A stretch of 64,000 bases of DNA from the NCBI GenBank assembly GCA_910579115.1, contig CAJTSO010000002.1, positions 1 through 64,000 of the forward strand, in the 5' to 3' direction. The notes below the pieces were generated by a model. It did no database searches and was not told where the DNA came from. It saw only the letters and a program-made list of their open reading frames with translations. This document shows positions 1-8,634 of this stretch, one piece after another. The DNA comes from an uncultured Selenomonadaceae bacterium. GTDB taxonomy: Bacteria > Bacillota > Negativicutes > Selenomonadales > Selenomonadaceae. Numbering within the stretch: the first letter of the stretch is position 1; the number at the start of each line of letters is the position of its first letter. A program made the translations under genes and the position numbers.

Positions 1-1268
1 GTAATCCTCTCTACCGACTCAGCTGCTTCGTGGATAATTCTTTCCTCATCAATGGTCTTGAGTTCCCCTTTTTCCATCAGTACTCTACCATCAACTATAA
101 CCGTGTCAGCAGAATTTGAAGGGGCAGAATACACCAGCAGAGAAACTAGGTCAAACTTTGGCTGCCAGGCATAGCTACTCATATTAAATAACGTTATGTC
201 TGCTATAGCCCCTTCTTCAATTCGACCGATATTATTCAGTCCAACGGCTTTTGCTCCATACTCAGTTCCCATCTTTAATGCCTCAAAGGCAGGAACGGCC
301 AGAGGATCAAGGGTATCCACTTTATGGAGCAGAGCAGCCAGTCTGATTTCTTCCAACATATCAAGATTATTGTTACTTGAAGCGCCATCGGTTCCAAGAC
401 CAACAGTGATGCCTGCTTTCAAAAGTTTCGTCACAGGAGCAATCCCACTGGCCAGCTTCATGTTACTGCCGGGATTATGAGCAACTCGTACATGATGTTT
501 TGCCATAATTTCTATATCACTATCGGACAACCAAACACAATGAGCCCCCAACGTCCCACAATCAAAAATTCCGGTATCCTCCATGATTTCCATGGGAGTC
601 TTACCATAATTCTTCCGGCAGTCCTCAACCTCGCCTTTTGTTTCTGCAAGATGTATATGTATATCAGCGCTGCGTTCCCTGGCGGCCTCCGCTACCCGGC
701 GCAAAAAATCAGGCGGACAGGTATAAGGCGCATGAGGCCCAAACATGACAGTGATTCGACCATCAGCCGCTCCATTGAAATTATCAAAAAGTTCTTTACC
801 CTCTTTGAATGCCTGCTCCCCATTTGGGGCGATGCCTATGATGCCGCGGGAAAGAACACCACGGAGACCTGATTCGATAGTCATTTGGGCAACCTGTTCC
901 ATATCGCCATACATATCGGCAAAGGTGGTCGTGCCAGTTTTGATCATTTCTACAGCAGCCAGCATTGCGCCGGCATATATATCCTTCTTGTGCATCTTTG
1001 CTTCTATAGGCCAAATCATGTTATTCAGCCAATCCATTAGATTCATGTCATCGGCATAACTACGTAGAAGTGTCATAGAAGCATGCGTATGGGTATTAAC
1101 AAAACCCGGGACAGCCAGCTTTCCTTTACCATTTATAACATTGTCGGCGGCTAAACCGTCCTCTGCTATTCCTATTGATTTAATTATATTGCCTTGTATC
1201 ACAATATCAGATTCTTGGGTTTTGCCATTTGGCATCACAACAGTTGCACCTTTTATTAAAGTAATCAT
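1..1268 (-). CDS. mtaD: 5'-methylthioadenosine/S-adenosylhomocysteine deaminase, C-terminus cut by window edge
   Basis: Amidohydrolase-superfamily deaminase acting in the cytoplasm on SAH, MTA or related adenosyl nucleosides to give inosyl products. About 422 codons are visible, close to the family length, so only a few C-terminal residues are missing. Seen in the translation: the metal-binding NTHTH near residue 60, HIHLAET in the middle, the GAHC and AHNPGSN motifs and LGTDGASSNN, which together are the MtaD/SAH deaminase pattern. The ATG at 1268 follows an AGGAGGAG ribosome-binding site by about 10 bases. It lies 20 bases downstream of ahcY, so both probably belong to one transcript for clearing SAH. 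Exact substrate preference (SAH, MTA, 5'-deoxyadenosine or adenosine) cannot be read from the sequence. Confidence 0.9.
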   Translation of the reverse strand, partial: MITLIKGATVVMPNGKTQESDIVIQGNIIKSIGIAEDGLAADNVINGKGKLAVPGFVNTHTHASMTLLRSYADDMNLMDWLNNMIWPIEAKMHKKDIYAGAMLAAVEMIKTGTTTFADMYGDMEQVAQMTIESGLRGVLSRGIIGIAPNGEQAFKEGKELFDNFNGAADGRITVMFGPHAPYTCPPDFLRRVAEAARERSADIHIHLAETKGEVEDCRKNYGKTPMEIMEDTGIFDCGTLGAHCVWLSDSDIEIMAKHHVRVAHNPGSNMKLASGIAPVTKLLKAGITVGLGTDGASSNNNLDMLEEIRLAALLHKVDTLDPLAVPAFEALKMGTEYGAKAVGLNNIGRIEEGAIADITLFNMSSYAWQPKFDLVSLLVYSAPSNSADTVIVDGRVLMEKGELKTIDEERIIHEAAESVERI

Positions 1269-1288
1269 AACAAAAGCTTCTCCTCCTG

Positions 1289-2527
1289 TTAAATTCCCAA
1301 GTACTCCCTTTGCTCTTCGGTAAGCTCGTCGATGGTTACCCCCATAGAAGCAAGCTTAATCTCCGCCAGCTTTGTATCAACTTCACTGGGAAGTACATAT
1401 ACCTCATTCTTAAGCTCTTTATGATCATTGAGAATATGTAACGCGGAAAAGAATTGAACACCGAAGGAAAGGTCCATTATCTCTGCCGGATGGCCATCTC
1501 CAGAAGCAAGATTTACCAGGCGCCCTTTGGCAAGCAGGTACAACTTACGACCATCCGTCTGCAGGAACTCTTCGATATTATTCCTGACAGTCCTGCGGGA
1601 TACAGACTGGGCCTCTAATTCCGGAATATTTATTTCTACATCAAAATGTCCGGCATTAGCCATCATCGCCCCATTCTTCATAACGGCAAAATGACGGTCA
1701 CGGATGACATCCTTGTCGCCTGTAAGGGTCAGGAAGATATCACCAATCTTTGCAGCCTCATCCATGGTCATGACTCTAAAACCATCAAAAACAGCTTCTA
1801 TTGCCTTTATTGGGTCCACCTCAGTGACAATCACATTAGCGCCAAGTCCCTTTGCCCGCATAGCGCCGCCTTTACCGCACCAACCATAGCCAGCTATAAC
1901 CACGTTCTTCCCGGCTATTACCAGGTTTGTTGTCCGCATAATGCCATCCCAGGTTGACTGACCGGTGCCATAACGATTATCAAATAAATATTTGCAGTAG
2001 GCATCGTTTGCCGCCATCATGGGGAATTCAAGCTTACCTGCTTTTGCCAGCGCTTTAAGGCGAAGAACACCGGTAGTTGTCTCTTCGGAACCACCAATAA
2101 TATTAGGCAGAAGCTCACGGCGGGTGGTGTGAATCAGATTTACCAAGTCTCCGCCATCATCAATAATTATATCCGGTTTAGTATCCAGCGCCCGATTCAA
2201 AAACTCCTCGTATTCCTCATCTGTACAATCATGCCAAGCGAACACATTGATGCCTTCCTCCACCAGTGCAGCAGCCACATCATCCTGGGTGGAAAGCGGA
2301 TTACTACCGGTAACGGTGACATCAGCGCCGGCATTTCTCATCACAAGAGCAAGGTATGCCGTCTTAGCCTCCAAATGAATAGTCATTATCAGCTTTTTCC
2401 CGGCAAAAGGTTTGGAAACAGAATATTCCTTATCAATTGCATTAAGCACCGGCATAAAATTTTTTACCCAATTGATCTTATCATGACCGGAAGGCGCGAG
2501 CTTGATATCTTTAATCATTGATTTCAT
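1289..2527 (-). CDS. ahcY: Adenosylhomocysteinase (S-adenosyl- or S-inosyl-homocysteine hydrolase)
   Basis: Cytoplasmic NAD-dependent hydrolase of the activated methyl cycle, releasing homocysteine from its nucleoside thioether. The 412-residue product has the N-terminal substrate domain (HLEAKT around 51-56, GGSEETTTG around 145-153) and the Rossmann NAD site GYGWCG at about 213-218. It is of the shorter prokaryotic type and ends in EEQREYLGI without the Lys/Tyr-containing tail of the eukaryotic-like enzymes. An in-frame start exists at 2563, but a GAAGGAG site six bases before the ATG at 2527 supports the shorter form. It sits between the M16 peptidase (28 bases upstream) and the deaminase gene. 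Because the neighbour deaminates SAH, the true substrate might be S-inosylhomocysteine, as known for the archaeal homologue; this is inference. Confidence 0.92.
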   Translation of the reverse strand: MKSMIKDIKLAPSGHDKINWVKNFMPVLNAIDKEYSVSKPFAGKKLIMTIHLEAKTAYLALVMRNAGADVTVTGSNPLSTQDDVAAALVEEGINVFAWHDCTDEEYEEFLNRALDTKPDIIIDDGGDLVNLIHTTRRELLPNIIGGSEETTTGVLRLKALAKAGKLEFPMMAANDAYCKYLFDNRYGTGQSTWDGIMRTTNLVIAGKNVVIAGYGWCGKGGAMRAKGLGANVIVTEVDPIKAIEAVFDGFRVMTMDEAAKIGDIFLTLTGDKDVIRDRHFAVMKNGAMMANAGHFDVEINIPELEAQSVSRRTVRNNIEEFLQTDGRKLYLLAKGRLVNLASGDGHPAEIMDLSFGVQFFSALHILNDHKELKNEVYVLPSEVDTKLAEIKLASMGVTIDELTEEQREYLGI

Positions 2528-2555
2528 TTTATTCTCCTTCTTTCTAAATATATTA

Positions 2556-5480
2556 TTAAACAATTATCGATTTTACAGAATTGAAAAGCCTGTAATTTTC
2601 TTTGATTACATTTTCGTTGCCTATTGCGCAAAGTATATTCTGTTTCATGCATTGGTCAATGATGTCCGCCAAATTCCTAATGTCCTTTAATGTTGCCGAA
2701 AGAACCTCATCCCTGACTTTTTGTCTGTCAACAAAAGTCACACCTTGGAAATAACAGCTTCTGGCTGCCTGACCGATGTTCTTAGGAGTTTTCGGAGCAT
2801 CTATGCCGCTAATTGTGCCTATTATATACTTTGTTATCTCCCTATCGCTAATATCCAGGTTAGCCAGATAATCTGAAATCCCGTCAAAAACACTTATTGT
2901 CTCAGAAAGGTTAGGATCTCTGTATGAAGCAAACAATGCCGTTCCATTTCGTTCTACATGAGCAAAAGCGCCATAGGCTCCCCCCTGCATTCTTATCTTG
3001 AGCCACAGATAATCATACCGCATTATCGTTTCCAGGATAAGCATCGCACCGTTAAATTTATAGCCCTTATCAAGACTGCGGAAATTACCTGCTTTACCAA
3101 CGTACTGTACCTGACTTGATATCATCAGTCCCTCGTTTAACGGGGAGCACTTAAATTCATGGACTGTTGAAGCCTGTGCGGCATTATCCAATGCATTCAG
3201 CAAGGATTCTACATTTTTCTTAATAAATGATTGGTCTTTGGCCGGTGCCGTAATCCCAATCTTCAAATTATGGCGGTTAAACAAACGCTTTGAAACACTA
3301 GTAAGCCTTTCTCTGATTACTTCGAACTTATTTTCAAAATCACCTAATAGTTCTGAAACAAAATAGTAATAAGGTAACACTTTCTGATCATTATATGCTG
3401 CTACAGGTAGTATATAGGATTTTAGTCTGGAAAACATGACAGTATGTGGAGAGCGAAGAATAGCAAGCTCCGCAGATGATTTTGTTTCAGCCAGCAAATC
3501 ACGGAGCCTTTGACGGTTATCAAAGCACATCCCTGTCAAAATTTCCCTCAAAATTCCTACGGTTTCCGAAAGCTTAGAATTAAGGCACTTAACAGATACA
3601 GTAAATAATGGAACGTATTCCTCTATATTGTTTTCTTTGCCCACTGCGTTTAGATTATAGTATATACCGCCTGTATTAAGATCTGTAAGATTGATTAAAT
3701 CTGAATACTTTCTTTTTTCCGTATCAATGCTGCCTAATATATCCAACAGCAGCATTGCATACTGAATGTCGCTCTGAGAAATTACAGATGCATCAAAATA
3801 CAATGATAAATAGGTAATTCCATTGGTAGGCACATCTGTCCACAAGTACTCAACCATATCCTCTTTCTGTACCTCAAGAGGGTATTCTTTTGACTTTGCT
3901 TCAATATCAGAAATATTAAGCAAGGGAATCGTTGCTAATGCTTCAGGAGGATCAGCAGCCGCCTGACGTGCCTTAAGCTTATCATCTGTAGCTATTATTT
4001 CTTCCAGTTGAGCTTTAGTCAAATGTGTTTTTATTTCATCAAGCTTTTGCCGTTCTCTTTTTTCGTTCTTCTCTCCCAATTCGTTGTCAGGTATAAAAGT
4101 AATAAGAGCGCCATGATTATTCTCCAGAATCAGCTCCCTTAACAACTGCTCAAAATAACCCTTATTTAGCTTCTCCCGCAGTACATTAAAAGCTTCTTCA
4201 AAATACAGATACTCGGCCGGATCTCTACCATAGAGCCAGCTATTCATTACTTCTATAGCGTATATGATTCCCTTAGGATACTGATTAAAATCCGCCTCTC
4301 GTATCCTAAATTCCAAAACATTTAATGCCGCTTCCAAAAGGTTTCTATCAATACCATTATCTGCAAGTTTTCTTGCCGTATCCATAATGAAGCTTAAATA
4401 TCTCCCTCCATCTTCCCGGTTGGCGTTCAACGCAGTTAAGGAGATATACGGCTGAAGAACGGCATCTTCAAAGGATGCACTAAAATCCTTCCCTAGCTTT
4501 GAATCTATAATAATCTTTCTAAAAGGTGAAGCCTCTGACAATAAAAGGGCCTGAACAAGCACTGACAAACCAATCCTGTCTGTATTGTCCAAAACCCTGT
4601 TTACAACGAAGCTATAATTCAGGAAGGACTTTCCCTCAGGTGATTCATCCTTTCCAATTGGATAAAAAGACTCAATTCTCTTTATTTCCTTAAAGGATGA
4701 TTGCATTGGAATATAAGAGTCTACATATATTTTGTCAAATGAGGATAAATATTCATTATTTAGAAAAGCAAGCTGCTCTTCTATATCAAGTTTTCCATAG
4801 AAGAAAATATAGCTATTTGAGGGGTGATAAAACTTTCTGTGGAAATTCTCAAATTCTTCCTGGGTAAGCCCAGGAATTGCAGCAGGATTTCCCCCTGATT
4901 CATACCTATATGTATTATCCGGGAAAAGAGTCCTCATTATTTCATTTTCGAGAAGGTCTTCCGGGGAAGACAATGCTCCCTTCATTTCGTTAAAAACCAC
5001 ACCACTATATTCAAGCGGCGCTTCTTCATTTTCAAGCTCGAAATGCCAACCTTCCTGGCGAAGTATATTTTTGTCACTATAAATATTAGGGTAGAACACA
5101 GCGTCTAAATATACATCAATCAAATTATGGAAATCCTTATCGTTACAACTGGCCACAGGATACATTGTCTTATCCGGAAAAGTCATTGCATTTAAGAATG
5201 TATTCAATGAACCTTTTGCCAATTCTACAAATGGCTCCTTTAGCGGGAATTTTCTGGACCCACAAAGGGTTGAATGTTCAACAATATGCGGGATGCCCAT
5301 ATCGTCAGCAGGTGTCGTCTTAAACGAAATAGAGAATACTTTATTATCGTCATCCCTCTTCAAATAAAAAAGCCTGGCCCCGCTTTTAAGATGAATAAAC
5401 TCAAGGGTTTCAGAAGCAGACTCCTCTATTATATTTTTACTGATAAGCTTAAACCCGGAATATACCTGATTTAATTCCAT
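2556..5480 (-). CDS. M16C (PreP/Cym1-type) zinc metallopeptidase
   Basis: Large 974-residue inverzincin. The inverted zinc motif HIVEH is at residues 65-69, and the protein has the length and layout of the M16C group: two fused M16 halves joined by a charged helical linker around residues 480-540 (runs of K/E/R). Members degrade unstructured peptides inside a closed chamber; the bacterial role is probably cytosolic peptide clearance, as no signal peptide is visible. It is the first gene of the group M16-ahcY-mtaD and has a plausible promoter some 50 bases upstream. The catalytic N-terminal half looks intact. Function beyond peptidase is not evident from context; its link to SAH metabolism is positional only. 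Confidence 0.88.
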   Translation of the reverse strand: MELNQVYSGFKLISKNIIEESASETLEFIHLKSGARLFYLKRDDDNKVFSISFKTTPADDMGIPHIVEHSTLCGSRKFPLKEPFVELAKGSLNTFLNAMTFPDKTMYPVASCNDKDFHNLIDVYLDAVFYPNIYSDKNILRQEGWHFELENEEAPLEYSGVVFNEMKGALSSPEDLLENEIMRTLFPDNTYRYESGGNPAAIPGLTQEEFENFHRKFYHPSNSYIFFYGKLDIEEQLAFLNNEYLSSFDKIYVDSYIPMQSSFKEIKRIESFYPIGKDESPEGKSFLNYSFVVNRVLDNTDRIGLSVLVQALLLSEASPFRKIIIDSKLGKDFSASFEDAVLQPYISLTALNANREDGGRYLSFIMDTARKLADNGIDRNLLEAALNVLEFRIREADFNQYPKGIIYAIEVMNSWLYGRDPAEYLYFEEAFNVLREKLNKGYFEQLLRELILENNHGALITFIPDNELGEKNEKRERQKLDEIKTHLTKAQLEEIIATDDKLKARQAAADPPEALATIPLLNISDIEAKSKEYPLEVQKEDMVEYLWTDVPTNGITYLSLYFDASVISQSDIQYAMLLLDILGSIDTEKRKYSDLINLTDLNTGGIYYNLNAVGKENNIEEYVPLFTVSVKCLNSKLSETVGILREILTGMCFDNRQRLRDLLAETKSSAELAILRSPHTVMFSRLKSYILPVAAYNDQKVLPYYYFVSELLGDFENKFEVIRERLTSVSKRLFNRHNLKIGITAPAKDQSFIKKNVESLLNALDNAAQASTVHEFKCSPLNEGLMISSQVQYVGKAGNFRSLDKGYKFNGAMLILETIMRYDYLWLKIRMQGGAYGAFAHVERNGTALFASYRDPNLSETISVFDGISDYLANLDISDREITKYIIGTISGIDAPKTPKNIGQAARSCYFQGVTFVDRQKVRDEVLSATLKDIRNLADIIDQCMKQNILCAIGNENVIKENYRLFNSVKSIIV

Positions 5481-5527
5481 AAATAAAGTTCCCCTTATAC
5501 ATATTCAATTTAAACTAAAACAATTAC

Positions 5528-5540
5528 ATTATATAGCAAA
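5528..5540 (-). promoter_or_regulatory. Possible promoter of the M16-ahcY-mtaD group
   Basis: On the minus strand TATAAT lies at 5533-5528, 48 bases before the M16 start, in a very AT-rich stretch with a TTGC element just upstream. No good -35 box is found at 17 bases, so this rests on the -10 and position alone. Confidence 0.35.
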
Positions 5541-5584
5541 AAAGGAAAAATATAAAGATTATCTGCAATAAAAATCTCTTCTGG

Positions 5585-5760
5585 CCTGACCAGGAGGCTT
5601 TATCGGCCTGAAAGGCCTTATAATATCAGCCAATAATTACAGCTAAATCCAGAACCAACGCCCCAACAACCCATCCACCTTCAGCTTTTCACGTATGTAG
5701 ACATCTTTTTCTCATTCACATTTGATAAACCATGCACATCATACCATTGGTCATTGATAT
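5585..5760 (-). pseudogene. Probable decayed transposase fragment (IS3-like integrase core)
   Basis: The 460 bases between the M16 gene and the propionate operon hold no intact gene. On the minus strand, joining frames yields STYVK, then EGGWVVGALVLDLA, then IIG-stop-YYKAFQADKA. This resembles the segment of IS3-type DDE transposases that reads roughly TYVKT-EGW-YVGAV-DL-IIGWYY, with one frameshift and TGA in place of a Trp codon. The flanking transposase parts are not recognisable. This is pattern recognition on a short stretch and could be chance. Confidence 0.3.
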
Positions 5761-5855
5761 CTCTCCCTTGATCTATTCATTACAGCTGACGGACCACAAT
5801 TTTATCCTATCATAGGAGAGACTTTTTCTCTGAAGATTCATACCCATAAGATATC

Positions 5856-5874
5856 CCCCCGATCTAATCGGGGG
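5856..5874. repeat. Perfect 8-bp palindrome with 3-base loop
   Basis: CCCCCGAT-cta-ATCGGGGG. It lies beside the transposase-like debris and is followed by GTTCGTTAT. It has no T-run on either side, so it is a poor terminator; it resembles terminal hairpins of IS200/IS605 elements, but no other part of such an element is clear here. Confidence 0.5.
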
Positions 5875-5886
5875 AGTTCGTTATAC

Positions 5887-5917
5887 AAAAAGGCACTGTC
5901 CGAAGACAGTGCCTTTT
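5887..5917. terminator. Bidirectional intrinsic terminator ending the propionate operon
   Basis: Stem GGCACTGTC (5892-5900), CGAA/TTCG loop, GACAGTGCC (5905-5913), flanked by five A and four T. Read on the minus strand it is a UUCG-capped stem followed by TTTTT, 25 bases after the mmdC stop. Confidence 0.9.
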
Positions 5918-5941
5918 CCTCTGAGAGAATCGTCAACCAAA

Positions 5942-6340
5942 TTAGCCGATGATAACGAGAGTGTCGCCAGCCTGTACATTAGCACCAACCTGAGCGTTGA
6001 TAGCCTTTACAGTGCCGCCGCAGTCAGCGAGGATTTCGTTCTGCATCTTCATGGCTTCAAGAATGAGGAGATTGTCGCCAGCATTAACAGCCTGACCAAC
6101 AGTCACATTAACCTTGAGAACCTTGCCCGGCATCGGAGCTGCAATGGCGGTCTCGCCAGCAGCAGCGGTGGCAGCAGGAGCAGCAGCCGGGGCAGGAGCA
6201 GCAGCCGGAGCCGGGGCAGCGGCCGGAGCGGGAGCCGGAGCAGCCTTCGGAGCAGCAGCTCTAGGAGTAGCAGCGCCGCCTACTTCTTCAACTTCAACCT
6301 CATAAGCCTGACCATTTACGGTAATGTTAAATTTTTTCAC
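5942..6340 (-). CDS. mmdC: Biotin carboxyl carrier subunit of methylmalonyl-CoA decarboxylase (gamma)
   Basis: Carries CO2 on biotin between the carboxyltransferase and, in the classical enzyme, the membrane decarboxylase. The 132-residue product has a short N-terminal segment, a roughly 40-residue Ala/Pro linker (6165-6265 in the DNA, tandem AAAPAP-type units) and a biotinyl domain with EAMKM, the biotinylated Lys being near residue 98. Start: a TTG at 6355 lies in frame, but GGAGG overlaps it and is placed 8 bases before the GTG at 6340, which I take as the start. Last gene of the operon, directly before a strong terminator. The same architecture occurs in the 1.3S subunit of transcarboxylase and in oxaloacetate decarboxylase carriers; the neighbours decide for methylmalonyl-CoA. 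Confidence 0.9.
   Translation of the reverse strand: MKKFNITVNGQAYEVEVEEVGGAATPRAAAPKAAPAPAPAAAPAPAAAPAPAAAPAATAAAGETAIAAPMPGKVLKVNVTVGQAVNAGDNLLILEAMKMQNEILADCGGTVKAINAQVGANVQAGDTLVIIG
6165..6265. repeat. Tandem Ala/Pro-coding repeat in mmdC
   Basis: GC-rich imperfect repeats of GCAGCAGCCGGGGCAGGA-like units encode the flexible linker of the biotin carrier. Repeats of this kind are prone to length change between strains. Confidence 0.7.
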
Positions 6341-6380
6341 TTGAGATTCCTCCAAAACGTCATTTATATTTGAACGCCTA

Positions 6381-6411
6381 CCAGACCTCCGCCATCAAAG
6401 GCGGAGTCTGG
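6381..6411 (-). promoter_or_regulatory. Intercistronic stem-loop between mmdE and mmdC
   Basis: Twelve-base-pair stem (CCAGAC-c-TCCGCC with GGCGGAGTCTGG, one bulged C) and a six-base loop containing the mmdE stop codon. There is no T-run after it on the minus strand, so it is more likely an mRNA processing or stability element than a terminator. Confidence 0.6.
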
Positions 6412-6532
6412 AAGCAATCGTCCACATATTATTGGGCTGTACGCGTACAGCGATGTAATTCTTTCCATACATCTGCTGAACAGCAGCCGTAAGAACAGCA
6501 ACTGTTTCAGGTGTTACGCTGGTCGTTCCCAC
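6395..6532 (-). CDS. mmdE: Small epsilon-type subunit of methylmalonyl-CoA decarboxylase
   Basis: A 45-codon gene with GTG start, 8 bases after a GGAGG site and 15 bases downstream of the mmdA stop. The product begins MGTTSVTPETVAVLTAAVQQ, continues through MYG and VRVQP, and closes with MWTIASRLRL. The pattern TPE-VA-L-AAV-MYG...R...W..A.R is what I know from the C-terminal region of delta subunits and the 55-residue epsilon subunit of the Veillonella enzyme, which stabilises the complex. Its place between alpha and the biotin carrier supports this. It lacks the N-terminal membrane anchor of a delta subunit. The assignment rests on family resemblance and position, not a database search. Confidence 0.72.
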   Translation of the reverse strand: MGTTSVTPETVAVLTAAVQQMYGKNYIAVRVQPNNMWTIASRLRL

Positions 6533-6547
6533 CCTGAGAACCTCCGA

Positions 6548-8077
6548 TTACAAAGGAATATTGCCGTGCTTCTTAGCCGGGCCAACCTCACGCTTGGTAG
6601 CAAGCATGTTGAGGGACTGGATAATGCGAGGACGAGTTTCCTTCGGCTCGATGACATAGTCAACATAACCACGCTCAGCAGCCTTATACGGGGTAGCGAA
6701 CTCCTCAACATACTCAGCAGTGCGCTTCTCACGATCCGGATCCTTACGGAAGATGATGTTAGCTGCACCAGCAGGTCCCATAACAGCGATTTCGGAGGAC
6801 GGCCAAGCGATAACCTGGTCTGCACCAACCTCGCGGGAGCACATAGCAATGTAGGAACCACCATAAGACTTACGAATGATAAGCGTAATCTTAGGAACAG
6901 TAGCTTCACTGTAAGCATAAAGCATCTTCGCACCATGGCGAATGATACCCATATGCTCCTGGCCACGGCCAGGGAGGAAGCCCGGTACATCAACCATGTT
7001 CAGCAAAGGAATGTTGAAAGCATCGCAGAAACGGATGAAACGAGAGGACTTATCGGAAGCATCGCAGTCAAGGCAACCAGCCATTACCTTCGGCTGGTTA
7101 GCGATGATACCTACAGTGCGGCCATCAAAACGAGCGAAGCAGGTAATGATATTGGTTGCAAAGTACTGATGAACTTCATAGAACTCACCGTTATCAGCGA
7201 TCATGCGGATGACTTCCTTCATATCATAAGGAGCATTCGGATTATCTGGAATGATAGTATTGAGTCCTTCATCCATACGAAGCGGATCATCGGCGCAATC
7301 TACAATCGGAGTTTCCTCCATGTTGTTGCTGGGCAGGAAGCTGAGGAGGTAACGGATCTGCTTAATGCAGTCTTCATCATTCTCAGCGACGAAATGAGCG
7401 CAACCCGACTTGGTGTTATGGGTCATAGCACCACCGAGTGCCTCAGCAGTAATCTTCTCACCAGTTACAGACTCAACAACAGCCGGGCCAGTGATGAACA
7501 TCTGAGAAGTATTCTTCACCATGTAGATGAAGTCGGTGATAGCCGGGGAATAAACCGCTCCACCAGCGGAAGGCCCCATGATTGCAGAAATCTGGGGAAC
7601 AACACCGGAAGCAGCAGTGTTACGGAAGAAGATCCCACCATAGCCACAAAGAGCATCGCAAGCTTCCTGAATACGAGCGCCGCCGGAATCGTTGAGACCA
7701 ATACAGGGCGCACCCATCTTCATGGAAAGATCCTGGACTTTCCAGATCTTCTTTGCATGCATCTCACCCAAGGAACCACCCTCAACGGTGAAGTCCTGAG
7801 CAAAAGCGTAAACAAGACGTCCATCCACAGTGCCGTAACCGACAGTTACGCCCTCGCCCGGGTTCTCTTTTTTATCCTGACCGAAGTTTACGCAACGATG
7901 CTTAACGAGGAGATCGAGTTCGACAAAGGTACCCTCATCAAAGAGGAGATCCAAGCGCTCACGCGAGGTGAGCTTGCCCTTCTGATGCTGCTTGTCGATC
8001 TGCTTCTGACCGCCACCCTGCATGAAGTGCTCTTTCTTGGCCTTCATCAATTTGATTTTTTCCTGAACAGTAGCCAT
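6548..8077 (-). CDS. mmdA: Methylmalonyl-CoA decarboxylase alpha subunit (carboxyltransferase)
   Basis: Transfers the carboxyl group from methylmalonyl-CoA to biotin on MmdC, giving propionyl-CoA. The 509 residues match the family length. Acyl-CoA carboxyltransferase signatures are visible: GGARIQEACDALCGYGG and MGPSAGGAVYSPA in the N-terminal half, and MGPAGAANIIF and ARGYVD-like AERGYVDYVI in the C-terminal half, which supply the two oxyanion holes. ATG at 8077 follows TAGGAGG closely. Soluble protein. The close relatives are propionyl-CoA carboxylase beta and the 12S transcarboxylase subunit; the epimerase, mutase and CoA-transferase upstream place it in propionate formation. Codon use is strongly biased towards a small set, as expected of a highly expressed gene. 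Confidence 0.93.
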   Translation of the reverse strand: MATVQEKIKLMKAKKEHFMQGGGQKQIDKQHQKGKLTSRERLDLLFDEGTFVELDLLVKHRCVNFGQDKKENPGEGVTVGYGTVDGRLVYAFAQDFTVEGGSLGEMHAKKIWKVQDLSMKMGAPCIGLNDSGGARIQEACDALCGYGGIFFRNTAASGVVPQISAIMGPSAGGAVYSPAITDFIYMVKNTSQMFITGPAVVESVTGEKITAEALGGAMTHNTKSGCAHFVAENDEDCIKQIRYLLSFLPSNNMEETPIVDCADDPLRMDEGLNTIIPDNPNAPYDMKEVIRMIADNGEFYEVHQYFATNIITCFARFDGRTVGIIANQPKVMAGCLDCDASDKSSRFIRFCDAFNIPLLNMVDVPGFLPGRGQEHMGIIRHGAKMLYAYSEATVPKITLIIRKSYGGSYIAMCSREVGADQVIAWPSSEIAVMGPAGAANIIFRKDPDREKRTAEYVEEFATPYKAAERGYVDYVIEPKETRPRIIQSLNMLATKREVGPAKKHGNIPL

Positions 8078-8167
8078 TTTATGCCTCCTAATAGGATTAA
8101 TTTATTTAATTATCTCCGGTACTATTTTGCATTAAAACTCACAAAATTGCAAGTACTTTTGAAAAAA

Positions 8168-8605
8168 TTATTCCTCATCCCGGAGCTGGCACAGTTCGAG
8201 GAGAATTCCGCCAGTGGCTTTCGGGTGAATGAAAGCAATATCGGCACCACCAGCACCACGACGCGGAGCCTTATCAATCATTGCTACGCCCTTAGCCATG
8301 AGTTCTTCAATAGCAGCTGCGAGGTTATCAACGCGGAGAGCGACATGCTGAATACCGCCTTTACCGCCGTTGGAAGCCATCCACTTAGCAATCGGGCTCT
8401 CAGGATCGCCATTCAGGGGAACGAGGAGCTCAGCCTGGGAACCATTCCACATAGGATGGAATACAGTGGTAACCTTCTGAGAAGCAACGGACTCCTCGCC
8501 GGTCTTAGCAACGCCGAGGATTTCTCCCCAGAATTTGCTGCCGGTTTCGAGATCGCCGCAAGCAATACCAAGATGATCTACACCGAGTACTTTGAATTTG
8601 GACAT
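8168..8605 (-). CDS. mce: Methylmalonyl-CoA epimerase
   Basis: Glyoxalase/VOC-fold enzyme of about 145 residues that interconverts (R)- and (S)-methylmalonyl-CoA, linking the mutase to the decarboxylase. The metal ligands are in the expected places: VDHLGIA (His near 11), IQHVALRV and the C-terminal LLELCQ (Glu). The start at 8605 follows GGGAGG by 7 bases; an in-frame codon at 8620 would overlap this site and is rejected. Thirty bases downstream of meaB and about 90 upstream of mmdA. Cytoplasmic. Confidence 0.93.
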   Translation of the reverse strand: MSKFKVLGVDHLGIACGDLETGSKFWGEILGVAKTGEESVASQKVTTVFHPMWNGSQAELLVPLNGDPESPIAKWMASNGGKGGIQHVALRVDNLAAAIEELMAKGVAMIDKAPRRGAGGADIAFIHPKATGGILLELCQLRDEE

Positions 8606-8634
8606 GATAAAACCTCCCATATCAAACTAGAGTT

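Noticed and set aside
477..1059. Overlapping plus-strand frames in the first kilobase
   Set aside because: They lie antisense to the deaminase, which shows clear metal-binding motifs on the minus strand.
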